From Aliiroseovarius sp. Z3 (lineage in GTDB: Bacteria; Pseudomonadota; Alphaproteobacteria; Rhodobacterales; Rhodobacteraceae), in assembly GCF_029105185.1 (NCBI RefSeq), contig NZ_JAFMZK010000007.1, positions 62,001-126,000 of the forward strand: a DNA stretch of 64,000 nucleotides, given 5' to 3'. The notes beneath the pieces are model-generated. The model searched no databases. It saw only the letters and a program-made list of their open reading frames with translations, and was not told the DNA's origin. The position numbers and the translations under genes are program-made. The stretch's first letter is position 1, and each line of letters opens with the position of its first letter. Of the stretch, positions 44,922-53,712 are shown one piece after another.

Positions 44922-46577
44922 ATGCGGCATGGCGGACAGATATTGGTTGATCACCTGAAAACCGAAGGCGTGCGGCGCGTGTTCTCGGTTCCCGGTGAAA
45001 GCTTTCTGGCGGCGCTGGACGGGCTGCATGACAGCGGAATTGAAAACATCGTCTGCCGTCAGGAAGGCGGGGCAGCCATGATGGCCGAGGCGCATGGCAA
45101 GCTGACCGGAGAACCGGGGGTGTTGTTTGTCACACGCGGACCCGGGGCGACCAACGCAGCATCGGGCATTCACGTGGCCCAGCAGGACAGCACACCGATG
45201 GTTGTTTTTGTCGGCCAGATCGCACGTGGTCATCGCGACCGCGAAGCGTTTCAAGAAGTCGACTATCGGGCGGTTTTCGGCACGCTTGCCAAATGGGCCT
45301 GCGAGGTGGATCAGACCGAACGCCTGCCCGAATACCTGGCCCGCGCCTTTCACATGGCCCGGTCGGGCCGCCCCGGCCCGGTGGTCGTTGCCTTGCCCGA
45401 GGATATGTTGAGCGCCCATGCCGATGTGCCCGATCGCCCGGCGATGGCCCGCTCGAACGGACATGTCACCGCTGGGGATGCGCAAGCCATCACCGCGATG
45501 CTGGCAGACGCGAAGGCGCCATTGGTGATCGCGGGTGGACCGGGCTGGTCACAAGAGGCTGCCGATGATCTTGCCCGGTTCGTGAAGGCCCATGACCTGC
45601 CCGTCGCCTGCGCCTTCCGGCGGCAGGATTTCATGGACAACCGCCACCCGAACTATATCGGCGACCTTGGCGTAGGGATGAACCCGAAGCTGGGCACGCG
45701 TCTGCGCGATGCCGATACGCTGATCGTGCTTGGTTCGCGTTTGGGCGACAGCGTGACGGGTGGATACGAGCTGCTGGATCCCGCCGCGACGGCCAAGCGG
45801 ATCGTGCATGTCTATCCCGACCCGGATGAGTTGGGGCGCGTTTATCACGCCGATCTGACGCTGGTCGCCACTGGACCCGAGGCGCTTGCGGCGCTTGTAC
45901 AGACCAATGGAACGGATGCCCCGGTCTGGTCCGGCTGGACCCAATCCGCGCGCCACGATTACGAGGCGTTTCAGGAACCCGTCGCCACACCGGGCGACGT
46001 GAAGATGGAACAGGTGATGCTGTGGCTCTCTGAACACCTGCCGGAAGATGCCATTGTCACCAATGGGGCCGGAAACTATGCCACCTGGCTGCACCGGTAT
46101 TTCAGCTTCAAACAGCACGGCACCCAGTTGGCCCCGACATCCGGGTCGATGGGATATGGCTTTCCCGCTGCCGTCGCGGCCAGCCTTGAACATCCCGACC
46201 GCACCGTCGTTGCATGGTTGGGGGATGGTGAGTTTCAGATGACCCTGAACGAATTGTCGACCGCCGCGCAGCACGGCGCGAAACCCATCGCGATCATTGC
46301 CAATAACGGGCGATACGGCACCATCCGGATGCATCAGGAACGCACTTATCCGGGGCGGGTGTCTGGCACCGACATGGCGAACCCCGATTTCGCGGCCCTT
46401 GCACGCGCTTACGGCGGACATGGCGAAACCGTCACCAATGGCGCAGATTTCGCGGATGCCTTCGCCCGCGCCAAAGCCGCCGACAGGTTGGCGGTGATCG
46501 AGCTGGTGCTTGATCCTCAGGTTTCCACACCCAGCCTGACGCTGGACGACTTACGCGAAATGGGGCGGAAAAGTTGA
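44922..46577 (+). CDS. Thiamine diphosphate-dependent enzyme (acetolactate synthase-like)
   Basis: A 551-residue enzyme with the full three-domain layout: HGGQILVDHLKTEGVRRVFS at the start, the cofactor-activating Glu48 in VCRQEGGAAMM, a central domain near 190-325, and the TPP-binding motif from WLGDGEFQMTLNEL to ANNGRYGTIRMHQ near 430-470. Catalytic residues look intact. Whether it is an acetolactate synthase, a decarboxylase or another carboligase is not decided, and no regulatory subunit gene is adjacent. The ATG follows GGGGCG; about 80 bp divide it from the FMN reductase start. Confidence 0.85.
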   Translation: MRHGGQILVDHLKTEGVRRVFSVPGESFLAALDGLHDSGIENIVCRQEGGAAMMAEAHGKLTGEPGVLFVTRGPGATNAASGIHVAQQDSTPMVVFVGQIARGHRDREAFQEVDYRAVFGTLAKWACEVDQTERLPEYLARAFHMARSGRPGPVVVALPEDMLSAHADVPDRPAMARSNGHVTAGDAQAITAMLADAKAPLVIAGGPGWSQEAADDLARFVKAHDLPVACAFRRQDFMDNRHPNYIGDLGVGMNPKLGTRLRDADTLIVLGSRLGDSVTGGYELLDPAATAKRIVHVYPDPDELGRVYHADLTLVATGPEALAALVQTNGTDAPVWSGWTQSARHDYEAFQEPVATPGDVKMEQVMLWLSEHLPEDAIVTNGAGNYATWLHRYFSFKQHGTQLAPTSGSMGYGFPAAVAASLEHPDRTVVAWLGDGEFQMTLNELSTAAQHGAKPIAIIANNGRYGTIRMHQERTYPGRVSGTDMANPDFAALARAYGGHGETVTNGADFADAFARAKAADRLAVIELVLDPQVSTPSLTLDDLREMGRKS

Positions 46578-46586
46578 CGCCGGCGG

Positions 46587-46898
46587 TCAGCCGCCCGGCA
46601 TCTCCATCATTTCTGCCAGATGAATGGTGCCCATCTGTAGGAACGAGTTTTCACTGGCAATTGCCAGTGCAGCATCTGCATCAGCCGCTTCGATGATGCA
46701 AAACCCCATCATGGGCTGCTTAAACCCTTCGCGCGCGCCATCCCCATCGACAGTCCATTGCGCCTTGAGCGGCGTTTCCGGCATGACGAATGCATCCGCA
46801 TATTTGGCAATCCAGGCTTTGTATGCAGCCTGCATATCAGCCTTCTTATCATCGGGCACGTCGCGCGGCTCGTGATAAGCGATGTAGAACTTGGGCAT
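46587..46898 (-). CDS. YciI/YCII-like protein
   Basis: A 103-residue protein with the YCII-type alpha/beta layout: MPKFYIAYHEPRDVPDDKK, KQPMMGFCIIEAADADAAL and a C-terminal MGTIHLAEMMEM. Members are small dimeric domains of unclear function, sometimes peroxidase-like. GAGGAGGACAG precedes the ATG. Convergent with the TPP-enzyme gene and just downstream of cobO on the same strand, about 17 bp apart. Confidence 0.75.
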   Translation of the reverse strand: MPKFYIAYHEPRDVPDDKKADMQAAYKAWIAKYADAFVMPETPLKAQWTVDGDGAREGFKQPMMGFCIIEAADADAALAIASENSFLQMGTIHLAEMMEMPGG

Positions 46899-46915
46899 CT
46901 GTCCTCCTCAGAGGT

Positions 46916-47524
46916 CTAGAATTCGACCCCTTGCTGTGCCTTGATGCCCGACCGGAACGGGTGTTTGACCAGCTCCATCTCGGTCACCAGATCGGCGATT
47001 TCGATCAGTTCGTCTGCAGCATTGCGCCCGGTCAGAACCACGTGGGTCATCTCGGGTTTTTCTTCCACAAGGAATTTGACCACTTCATTCACATCCACAT
47101 AGTCATAGCGAATGGCGATGTTGATCTCGTCCAGCAGGACCATGGTGTTTGACGGATCGCGGATCAGCTCTTTCGACTTCTCCCACGCGGCCTGCGCCAT
47201 TTCGATGTCGCGGGTGCGGTCCTGTGTTTCCCAGGTAAAGCCCTCGCCCATCGTATAAAATTCGCAGATATCGCCGAACTTGGCGTTGATCAGATCACGC
47301 TCGCCGCAATCCATTCCGCCCTTGATGAACTGCACCACGGCGCTTTTCATTCCATGTGCGATGCAGCGGAAGATCATCCCGAACGCGGCCGAGCTTTTGC
47401 CCTTGCCCTTGCCCGTGTGCACGATGATCAGACCTTTCTTATCGGTCTTCGTCGCCATGATCTTGTCACGGGCGGCTTTCTTCTTGGCCATCTTGGTGGC
47501 GTGACGATCGGGATCTACGGTCAT
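46916..47524 (-). CDS. cobO: Cob(I)yrinic acid a,c-diamide adenosyltransferase
   Basis: CobO attaches the adenosyl group to cobalt. The 202-residue protein has a basic N-terminal extension (1-30) and the P-loop HTGKGKGKSSAAFGM near 37, then DEINIAIRYDYVDV near 132 and LTGRNAADELIEIADLVTEM near 164, as in the BtuR/CobO family. GAGGA lies 5 bp before the ATG. It is separated from the riboswitch-controlled cobW-cobN set by the membrane protein gene and the lipoprotein and GNAT genes. Confidence 0.95.
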   Translation of the reverse strand: MTVDPDRHATKMAKKKAARDKIMATKTDKKGLIIVHTGKGKGKSSAAFGMIFRCIAHGMKSAVVQFIKGGMDCGERDLINAKFGDICEFYTMGEGFTWETQDRTRDIEMAQAAWEKSKELIRDPSNTMVLLDEINIAIRYDYVDVNEVVKFLVEEKPEMTHVVLTGRNAADELIEIADLVTEMELVKHPFRSGIKAQQGVEF

Positions 47525-47580
47525 GGTGTCCTCATGAATTGCTCGTCCATCACTGTGCGGGTCATGAGGCCCAGATGCAA

Positions 47581-47618
47581 GAGAGGGCGCACCGTTTCAG
47601 GCGCGCCCTCTCTTTTTT
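47581..47618 (+). terminator. Strong hairpin between the TsoY-like gene and cobO
   Basis: GAGAGGGCGC pairs perfectly with GCGCCCTCTC across a 12-base loop, followed by six T residues when read on the plus strand. Read on the minus strand, where the neighbouring genes lie, the stem is preceded by six A residues and followed only by TT. It may end the membrane-protein transcript from the minus side and any antisense transcript from the plus side. Confidence 0.65.
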
Positions 47619-47632
47619 CGGCAGGGATCAGA

Positions 47633-48838
47633 TCACTCGGCCGGAACCACCTGTGGCGTCGCGCGCCCGAAATGCTGTCTGTTCAGGCGAACCACAAGGG
47701 CGACCATGGCGAACTGGAAGGCGATGGCGATGGCTGTGATCACCCAATACATGACCGAGAACTTGTCCAGAACGCCCGCCTTTACCAGACCCGAGTTGAT
47801 GAAGAAGTGCAACAGCACCGACAGGGCCACGCCGGGGCACACCAAGGCATAGGAGCCGGGCGAGGTTTCGTTGCCGAATACATAGCTTTTCCAGTACCCA
47901 TGGCGGGCCAGCATCACCAGCCCCAGCAGGCCGAACAGAACCTGAATGGCAATCAGACGAGCAAGGAAGATCATGGTTTCCCCGGCCGAGCCGTGCACTT
48001 CGAACGTGGCGTGCAGGCCGTGATCCTGACGCAGCGCCATGATGCCAAGGATGGTCATCAGGGGGATGATGATCAGAAGGGTCGGCGCGGTCTCTTTCGA
48101 GGTGCCGTAGTGCAGCATCGAATTGAAAGCGGTGAACAGTGCCAGCGCCGCATAGATGATTGCGGCGATGCCGAAGAAGGTCGAGCCGACCAGCGACACG
48201 CCGACAACCACGGTGTTCGTGCTCATCGCCGCTGGGGCCGAGAAGCCGACAGCTGTCATGGCAAGGGCGAAGGCCGGCAGCATTTGGGCAAAGCTGTTAT
48301 GTGCCGTGACATCGAACACGCCGCCCTTGGTCAGCACGCGCCCCAGGAAGTCCCCGATATAGATCAGCGCCAGAACACCGATGGCCAGAAACGCCGCCAT
48401 GGCAAACGGGAACAGATACTCGACGATCAGCCACAGCTTGGGCACGAAGACCAGACCGGCAACGAACATGCCATTCACGCTCATCGCCAGGGCAAGCGGC
48501 ATGGCAAGAATGGTCGTTTCGGCGTTTGAGTTCTTGAGGGTGGTATAAGCCTCGGTCTTGCGGAAAGCCGAGAAGCTTTTCAGGTTCCAGATCAGGTATT
48601 TCAGGTTCAGAAACACCATCACGGCAATACCAAGCCACGCCGCGATGATGGCGGCCTTCATACCAGCCGATCCGGTGGTGAAGGCGGCCATGATGTCTTC
48701 AAACACCGGCACCGGCTGCCCCGGATGCGGCACCCAGAACATCAGATACATGAAAAACGTGACCGACAGGCCACCAGCCCCGACCGAGGCCAGGAAATAA
48801 AGCGGAGAATATTTGTCCGCAGGGCGATTGGGTTGCAT
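47633..48838 (-). CDS. Multi-pass membrane protein (TsoY-like)
   Basis: A 401-residue protein with about ten hydrophobic segments; a start at ATG 48838 is fixed by TGGAG 7 bp upstream. Only one cysteine is visible, Cys334 in SYALVCPGVAL. It resembles proteins that I recall as TsoY family (seleno)proteins, where a selenocysteine may occupy such a site; this was not checked, and the codon here is TGC. Function is unknown. The promoter region has an ATTC-N8-GAAT palindrome, the operator type bound by persulfide-sensing SqrR/BigR repressors, so a role in sulfide or sulfane-sulfur metabolism is inferred. Confidence 0.55.
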   Translation of the reverse strand: MQPNRPADKYSPLYFLASVGAGGLSVTFFMYLMFWVPHPGQPVPVFEDIMAAFTTGSAGMKAAIIAAWLGIAVMVFLNLKYLIWNLKSFSAFRKTEAYTTLKNSNAETTILAMPLALAMSVNGMFVAGLVFVPKLWLIVEYLFPFAMAAFLAIGVLALIYIGDFLGRVLTKGGVFDVTAHNSFAQMLPAFALAMTAVGFSAPAAMSTNTVVVGVSLVGSTFFGIAAIIYAALALFTAFNSMLHYGTSKETAPTLLIIIPLMTILGIMALRQDHGLHATFEVHGSAGETMIFLARLIAIQVLFGLLGLVMLARHGYWKSYVFGNETSPGSYALVCPGVALSVLLHFFINSGLVKAGVLDKFSVMYWVITAIAIAFQFAMVALVVRLNRQHFGRATPQVVPAE

Positions 48839-48855
48839 TGGATTTCTCCATTCAT

Positions 48856-48871
48856 ATTCATATTTGTGAAT
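48856..48871. promoter_or_regulatory. SqrR/BigR-like operator (ATTC-N8-GAAT)
   Basis: The exact pattern ATTC, 8 bp, GAAT occurs here as the centre of a longer inverted repeat (ATATTCA and TGAATAT, 6 bp apart, 48854-48873). It is 18-33 bp before the start of the membrane protein gene and close to its probable promoter, a good place for a repressor. No ArsR-type regulator gene is in the window. Confidence 0.5.
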
Positions 48872-48945
48872 ATTAATAGAGATTGGCGTCCTGCAAGGCA
48901 AGTGAAAGCCGCGAACACGTTGTCGCACCTGTGACCGCATCTGTT

Positions 48946-48960
48946 TTAACCAATTGTTAA
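48946..48960. promoter_or_regulatory. CtrA-like binding site (TTAA-N7-TTAA)
   Basis: TTAA at 48946-48949 and TTAA at 48957-48960 are separated by 7 bp; both half-sites continue CC, so this fits TTAACC-N5-TTAACC. It is 40 bp upstream of the lipoprotein gene at 49000 and in the same gap as the SqrR-like operator, which serves the opposite direction. Confidence 0.55.
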
Positions 48961-48999
48961 CCAAGGCCGCGCAACCTGCCCATAAACAGGAGAGACATT

Positions 49000-49314
49000 G
49001 TGAAATCCATCCGTTCCTGCGCTGCCATTCTTGCAACCGGCCTGTTCACCACCGCCTGTGACAGCCCCAGCCCGCAATTCATGTCGGCAGATACCTCTGT
49101 CAGAAAGGCGACGGTCGAAGGTTCAACCTTCTCAATCCACCGGCGTGAAAACTGGGTCGAGGTCTATCGCACAAGTTTCGAAGCCTTGCCGCGCATCCCC
49201 GTCATCCTTGCCCGCGCTGAAATCGCGATTGAGCAGGCGACCGGATGCAAGGTCGTCGAAGGATCCCTGTCGGGCGATCAGACGATCCAACGGGCCGAGA
49301 TTGATTGCAGCTAG
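49000..49314 (+). CDS. Small predicted lipoprotein
   Basis: A 104-residue protein with a signal sequence and lipobox FTTAC (Cys20). The mature part, about 85 residues, has SIHRRENWVEVYRTSFEALP, two further cysteines (GCKVV and the C-terminal DCS) that may form a disulfide bond. No family recognised. The GTG start has AACAGGAGAG upstream. A CtrA-like box upstream suggests cell-cycle or motility-type control. It is convergent with the GNAT gene by 4 bp. Confidence 0.65.
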   Translation: MKSIRSCAAILATGLFTTACDSPSPQFMSADTSVRKATVEGSTFSIHRRENWVEVYRTSFEALPRIPVILARAEIAIEQATGCKVVEGSLSGDQTIQRAEIDCS

Positions 49315-49784
49315 CCGCCGCGCAGGCTCTTTTCAAAACGGTATGAGGTGGGACGCTCGAACCCCTCATGCGCGGTTTCGGCGGTTTTCACGAAGCCAAG
49401 CTTTTCGAAGATCGCGTGGTTTTCAACCAGCTCGATCCGCGTTTGCAGCACCAGACGCGACAGACCCAGATCGGCGGCGCGCTGTTCGGCGAGCGTCATC
49501 AGTGCACGGGCCAGCCCCCGCCCCTGCGCAGACGGATCCACCGCGAGCTTTCCCACATAAAGCGAGGGCGGCGTTGCGTCAGGTTGGGGTGTCAGGAACA
49601 CACAAGCGGCGCCGTCAATCACCCACACCTCTCCGGTTCGGACCTGATCGGCGATCCCTTCAGGCGTCAGACGGTGCAGCGAACTGGGTGGATCAATACG
49701 CCCGTCCATCCCGGCAAATGCGCGGTGAAGAAGCGCAAGGATCGGCGCCATGTCTTCGTCGGGCGATACTCGACGGGGTTTCAT
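49311..49784 (-). CDS. GNAT family N-acetyltransferase
   Basis: A 157-residue GNAT protein. The acetyl-CoA loop is VDPSAQGRGLARALMTLAEQ near 90, followed by LVLQTRIELVENHAIFEKLGF. The ATG at 49784 overlaps the cobN stop (ATGA), so it is translated with cobN. No substrate is evident. Together with the second GNAT after cobW, this is a repeated pattern of acetyltransferases coupled to cobalamin genes. Confidence 0.85.
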   Translation of the reverse strand: MKPRRVSPDEDMAPILALLHRAFAGMDGRIDPPSSLHRLTPEGIADQVRTGEVWVIDGAACVFLTPQPDATPPSLYVGKLAVDPSAQGRGLARALMTLAEQRAADLGLSRLVLQTRIELVENHAIFEKLGFVKTAETAHEGFERPTSYRFEKSLRGG

Positions 49785-52700
49785 CTGAGCGCATCCAGCC
49801 GTGCGCGCGCCGAGTTTGATCGGGGCATCCAAAGCCCGCGCTCCATCGCCTCGATCAGGCGTTCGGCGATTTCCTTCAAAGCAGGCGCATTGTGGTCCTC
49901 GATGAATTCCCGCGTGTCGTCATCGTCGATGAAGGCGGTGTAAACCAAATCGAAATGGTGGCCTTTCACGGCACCGGTGGTGGCGGCGAAGGCGAACAGG
50001 TAATCGACGGTCGCCGCGATCTCGAACGCGCCCTTGTAGCCATGACGCTTCACCCCATCGATCCATTTCGGGTTTACAACACGCGACCGCACGACGCGCC
50101 CAATCTCATCATCCAGCGTGCGAATGACCGGGCGCTCCGGGCGGGAATGGTCGTTGTGATAGATCGGACGGTCGCGCCCTTGTAGGGTCGACACGGCAGC
50201 GGCAGCACCGCCTTCGAACTGGTAATAATCATCGCTGTCCAGAAGATCGTGCTCGCGGTTGTCCTGATTCTGTACGATGGCTTCGACCTGGCCCAGCCGC
50301 GCCTCGAACCCGTCGCGGTCGCGGGTGCCTTCGCTGCCTGCGCCATAGGCATAGCCGCCCCATTCCAGATAGGCATCGGCAAGGTCGGCCTTGTCCGCCC
50401 AGAGCCGTTCGTCGATCATCGCCTGAAGCCCCGCCCCATACGCGCCGGGTTTCGAACCATAGACCCTGTGTGCAGCCTCGCCTGCCCGCGCACGGGCGGC
50501 GGCGGGGTTCACATCATCAGGTTCGTCCAGCGCCTGCACCGCGCGGGCGGCGCTGTCGACCAGCGCAATAAGTTGCGGAAAGGCGTCGCGAAAAAAGCCT
50601 GACACGCGCAAGGTCACATCGACGCGCGGGCGGCCAAGGGCGGTGGCCGGGATGACCTCGAACCCGGTCACGCGGCGGTTGGCGCTGTCCCATTTCGGCT
50701 TCACACCCATCAACGCCAATGCCTGTGCAATGTCATCCCCGCCGGTCCGCATATTCGCGGTGCCCCATGCCGTGACCAGCATGGCACGCGGCCAGTCGCC
50801 ATGGGTTTGCAGATGCTTGTCGATCAGCAGGCTGGCCGATTTCCAGCCCAGCGCCCATGCGGTCGGGGTCGGCACAGCGCGGCTGTCGACGGAATAAAAG
50901 TTGCGCCCGGTGGGCAATGTGTCCAGTCGCCCACGGGTCGGCGCGCCAGACGGCGCCGGGGCGACGAACTGTCCGGCAAGAGCGGTCAGAAGCCCCGTTT
51001 CTTCGCCCGGCCCGCAGGCTGCCACATTGGGGCGCACGCGGGCGTCAACCTCGGCCAGAACCTCGGCACTGGCCGGGCCGGGAGTCGGGGCGTTGCCGTC
51101 CAGAATGCGGCCCGCGCACTCTTCCAGCCGCTCAACCGTGTCGCCATGGCTGCGCCATGCGCCATCGCCGGTCAGCGCCTCGGGCCGTGGGCCATCCCAC
51201 GGCGCGGCCATATCGCAATCCAGCGGGTCGAAGGCCAGACCCAGATCCTGCGCCAAGGCCCGGACCAACGACGCATCGCCCCCCTTCCCTGTGCCACGCG
51301 GCACACGCACCAGCGCCTGCACCAGATCGCGTTCCAAGCGACCGGTTGGGGACTGCCCGAAGATGTGCAACCCATCGCGGATTTGCGCTTCTTTCAACTC
51401 GCACAGATAGGCGTCGAGCTTGGCAAGGTCTTGCTCCTCGTCCTCGCCCGACATGCCCACATCAAGATCCAGCCCGGTGGCCGACGTCAGGGTCAGAATT
51501 TCACGCCGCAGGTGGTCGATGCGGCGCGGATCCACGCCTGCCGCCTCGTAATATTCGTCCACCAGTGCCTCCAGATCACGCAGCGGCCCATAGGTCTCGG
51601 CGCGTGTAAGCGGCGGCGTCAGGTGGTCGATGATGACCGCCTGCGCCCGGCGTTTGGCCTGCGTGCCCTCGCCCGGATCGTTGACGATGAAGGGATAGAT
51701 ATGGGGCACCGGGCCGAGCACGGCCTCGGGCCAGCATTCGCCAGACAATGCCACGGATTTCCCCGGCAGCCATTCAAGGTTCCCGTGCTTGCCCATATGC
51801 ACAATTGCGTGCGCCCCGAAGGTGTGGCGCAGCCAGAAATAGAAGGCGAGGTAGTTGTGCGGCGGCACAAGGTCAGGGCTGTGATAGGTGTCGGTCGGGT
51901 CGATGTTGTAGCCCCGCGCGGGCTGCACCCCGACAACCACATTTCCATATTCCAGAACCGAAAGCGCAAATGACCCGCAATCAACCTCTCCGGCGGTGTA
52001 GAACGGGTCTTTTTCTGGCCTACCCCAACGGGTTTCAATCGCCTCGCGCAGCGCCCATGGCAGTTGGCCATAGCTGATCTGGTAATCCGCCATCGACAGG
52101 GTCACACCACCCGTGCGTGCGGCCCGGTCGGTCAGCCAGTTGGTCGGCCCTTTCATCACCGCCTGCATCAGGTCATCGCTGGCGGCAGGCCGGTTGGTGA
52201 CGCGATAACCGTTGGTATCAAGCAAACCCAGCGCATGCACCACGGCGGCGGGCGTGTCCAGCCCCACCCCATTGGCCAGCCGCCCATCTTTGTTGGGATA
52301 GTTCGCCATGATCAGCGCAACGCGCCGGTCCTTCGCCTCTGCCCCCCGCAGCCTAGCCCAGCTTGCCGCCAGTTCGGCCACGAATTGCACCCGGTCGCCG
52401 CGCGCGCGATAGGTGGCGATGGGGCATTCGGTGGCGTCGTCAAAGAACGCCTCGCCCTTGAAGCTGATCGCGCGGGACAGGATGCGCCCGTCCACTTCGG
52501 GCAGCGCCACGTTCATCGCGATGTCGCGGGCGGACAGGCCGGTCAGACCTTCGGCCCATGCCTCCTCGCTCGACCCGGCAAGGACAACCTGAAAGACAGG
52601 CGCAGCTTGGCACCACGGCATCTGGAAGGGGTTTGCAGATTGCGCCTGCTCGCCCTCATGCGGCGATCCCACCGCGAAGGACGTGCAGTTCAGGATCACC

Positions 52701-53476
52701 GAAGGGGCGGCCTCGGTGAACAAATGCTCCATCGTCGCTACCGAGACCGGGTCTTTCAGCGATGCGACGAACACAGGTAGCGGGTTCAACCCCTGCCGGA
52801 GCAACGCCCGCACAAGACGGTTGATCGGGTTCAACCCCGCACCCTGCACCAGCGCGCGATAAAAGACGATGGGCACGATCGGGGCGCCATCGGTCCAGTC
52901 GGCCCGCGCTGTATTCAGATCGGCCACCCCGGCACCGGGCCAATAGACACCAGCCCGCAGCAAAGGGCGCGCGGCTTCGGGCCTGTCGCCACCGTCCAGC
53001 ATGGCGCGGGTGTAATTCAGGAACCCGACCGCGTTTTCCGGCCCGCCTTCGACCAGATAGGCCCAAAGTGCATCGTAGTCTTCGTCGGACACCATGGACA
53101 GCGCCCGCAGCTCGGCATCCGGCTTGTCATCGCCGGGCAGCAGGACCAGCGGCACACCCGCCGCGCGCAGATGTGCGGCATATTGTTCGGCCCCGTATTT
53201 CCAATACCCGACGCCGCCCAGCACGCGGGCGATCACCAGACGCGACTTGGTCGCGCAATTGTCGATATGCAGGTCAACCGACATGGGGTGCGCCAGATGC
53301 ATCATGTTGGCCAGACGCAGACCGGGGGGATTGTCCATCTCGGCCCGCGCCTGTGCCAACCCGGCCAGTTCCGTATCCGCCGCCGAGATGAATACGACGT
53401 CAGACGGCGTCTGCCCCAGATCGACGGGTTCCTTTCCGTCGTCTATCGAACCAGGTGTGGCTGCCAGAAGATGCAT
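49781..53476 (-). CDS. cobN: Cobaltochelatase subunit CobN
   Basis: CobN is the large subunit of the ATP-dependent chelatase that puts cobalt into hydrogenobyrinic acid diamide together with CobS and CobT. From ATG 53476, preceded by AAGGGA, the protein has 1231 residues, the usual CobN size. MHLLAATPGSID is the start; HMGKHGNLEWLPGKSVALS and GPVPHIYPFIVNDPGEGTQA near 575-610 are conserved CobN/ChlH/BchH blocks. Magnesium chelatase H is the alternative, but the cobW and cobO context points to cobalt. CobS and CobT are outside the window. Confidence 0.95.
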   Translation of the reverse strand: MHLLAATPGSIDDGKEPVDLGQTPSDVVFISAADTELAGLAQARAEMDNPPGLRLANMMHLAHPMSVDLHIDNCATKSRLVIARVLGGVGYWKYGAEQYAAHLRAAGVPLVLLPGDDKPDAELRALSMVSDEDYDALWAYLVEGGPENAVGFLNYTRAMLDGGDRPEAARPLLRAGVYWPGAGVADLNTARADWTDGAPIVPIVFYRALVQGAGLNPINRLVRALLRQGLNPLPVFVASLKDPVSVATMEHLFTEAAPSVILNCTSFAVGSPHEGEQAQSANPFQMPWCQAAPVFQVVLAGSSEEAWAEGLTGLSARDIAMNVALPEVDGRILSRAISFKGEAFFDDATECPIATYRARGDRVQFVAELAASWARLRGAEAKDRRVALIMANYPNKDGRLANGVGLDTPAAVVHALGLLDTNGYRVTNRPAASDDLMQAVMKGPTNWLTDRAARTGGVTLSMADYQISYGQLPWALREAIETRWGRPEKDPFYTAGEVDCGSFALSVLEYGNVVVGVQPARGYNIDPTDTYHSPDLVPPHNYLAFYFWLRHTFGAHAIVHMGKHGNLEWLPGKSVALSGECWPEAVLGPVPHIYPFIVNDPGEGTQAKRRAQAVIIDHLTPPLTRAETYGPLRDLEALVDEYYEAAGVDPRRIDHLRREILTLTSATGLDLDVGMSGEDEEQDLAKLDAYLCELKEAQIRDGLHIFGQSPTGRLERDLVQALVRVPRGTGKGGDASLVRALAQDLGLAFDPLDCDMAAPWDGPRPEALTGDGAWRSHGDTVERLEECAGRILDGNAPTPGPASAEVLAEVDARVRPNVAACGPGEETGLLTALAGQFVAPAPSGAPTRGRLDTLPTGRNFYSVDSRAVPTPTAWALGWKSASLLIDKHLQTHGDWPRAMLVTAWGTANMRTGGDDIAQALALMGVKPKWDSANRRVTGFEVIPATALGRPRVDVTLRVSGFFRDAFPQLIALVDSAARAVQALDEPDDVNPAAARARAGEAAHRVYGSKPGAYGAGLQAMIDERLWADKADLADAYLEWGGYAYGAGSEGTRDRDGFEARLGQVEAIVQNQDNREHDLLDSDDYYQFEGGAAAAVSTLQGRDRPIYHNDHSRPERPVIRTLDDEIGRVVRSRVVNPKWIDGVKRHGYKGAFEIAATVDYLFAFAATTGAVKGHHFDLVYTAFIDDDDTREFIEDHNAPALKEIAERLIEAMERGLWMPRSNSARARLDALR

Positions 53477-53540
53477 ATCGCGTCCCTTGCGAATTGGTGG
53501 TAAGTGATCGGACAAACAGTTGCCCGATCAAGGTAGACCC

Positions 53541-53705
53541 ATGGATTACAAAGCAGCCGGCGCGCCGAAACCCGCCAAGGGCGCCCCGCGCCATTCCGAG
53601 CATAATGCCCGCGGCACCGAGAAGAACCCGCTGAACCGCAAGGACGACAAGACCGCCCTTTTGGCGCGGATGAAGGCGGCGGCGGAAAAGGCCCGGAAAG
53701 GGTAA
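53541..53705 (+). CDS. Small basic hypothetical protein
   Basis: A 54-residue lysine- and alanine-rich protein (MDYKAAGAPKPAKGAP, then LLARMKAAAEKARKG). AAGG is upstream of the ATG. It lies on the plus strand in the gap between cobN and the GNAT gene, against the surrounding transcription. Such short basic proteins occur in roseobacters without a known role. A nucleic acid-binding or coiled-helix function is possible. Confidence 0.55.
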   Translation: MDYKAAGAPKPAKGAPRHSEHNARGTEKNPLNRKDDKTALLARMKAAAEKARKG

Positions 53706-53712
53706 GCGCGGA

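Noticed and set aside
44922-46577. Naming the TPP enzyme acetolactate synthase or glyoxylate carboligase
   Set aside because: The shared family motifs do not separate the activities, and no small subunit or pathway gene is adjacent.
47633-48838. Selenocysteine reading in the TsoY-like protein
   Set aside because: The codon at the candidate site (residue 334) is TGC, not TGA, so an ordinary cysteine is encoded.
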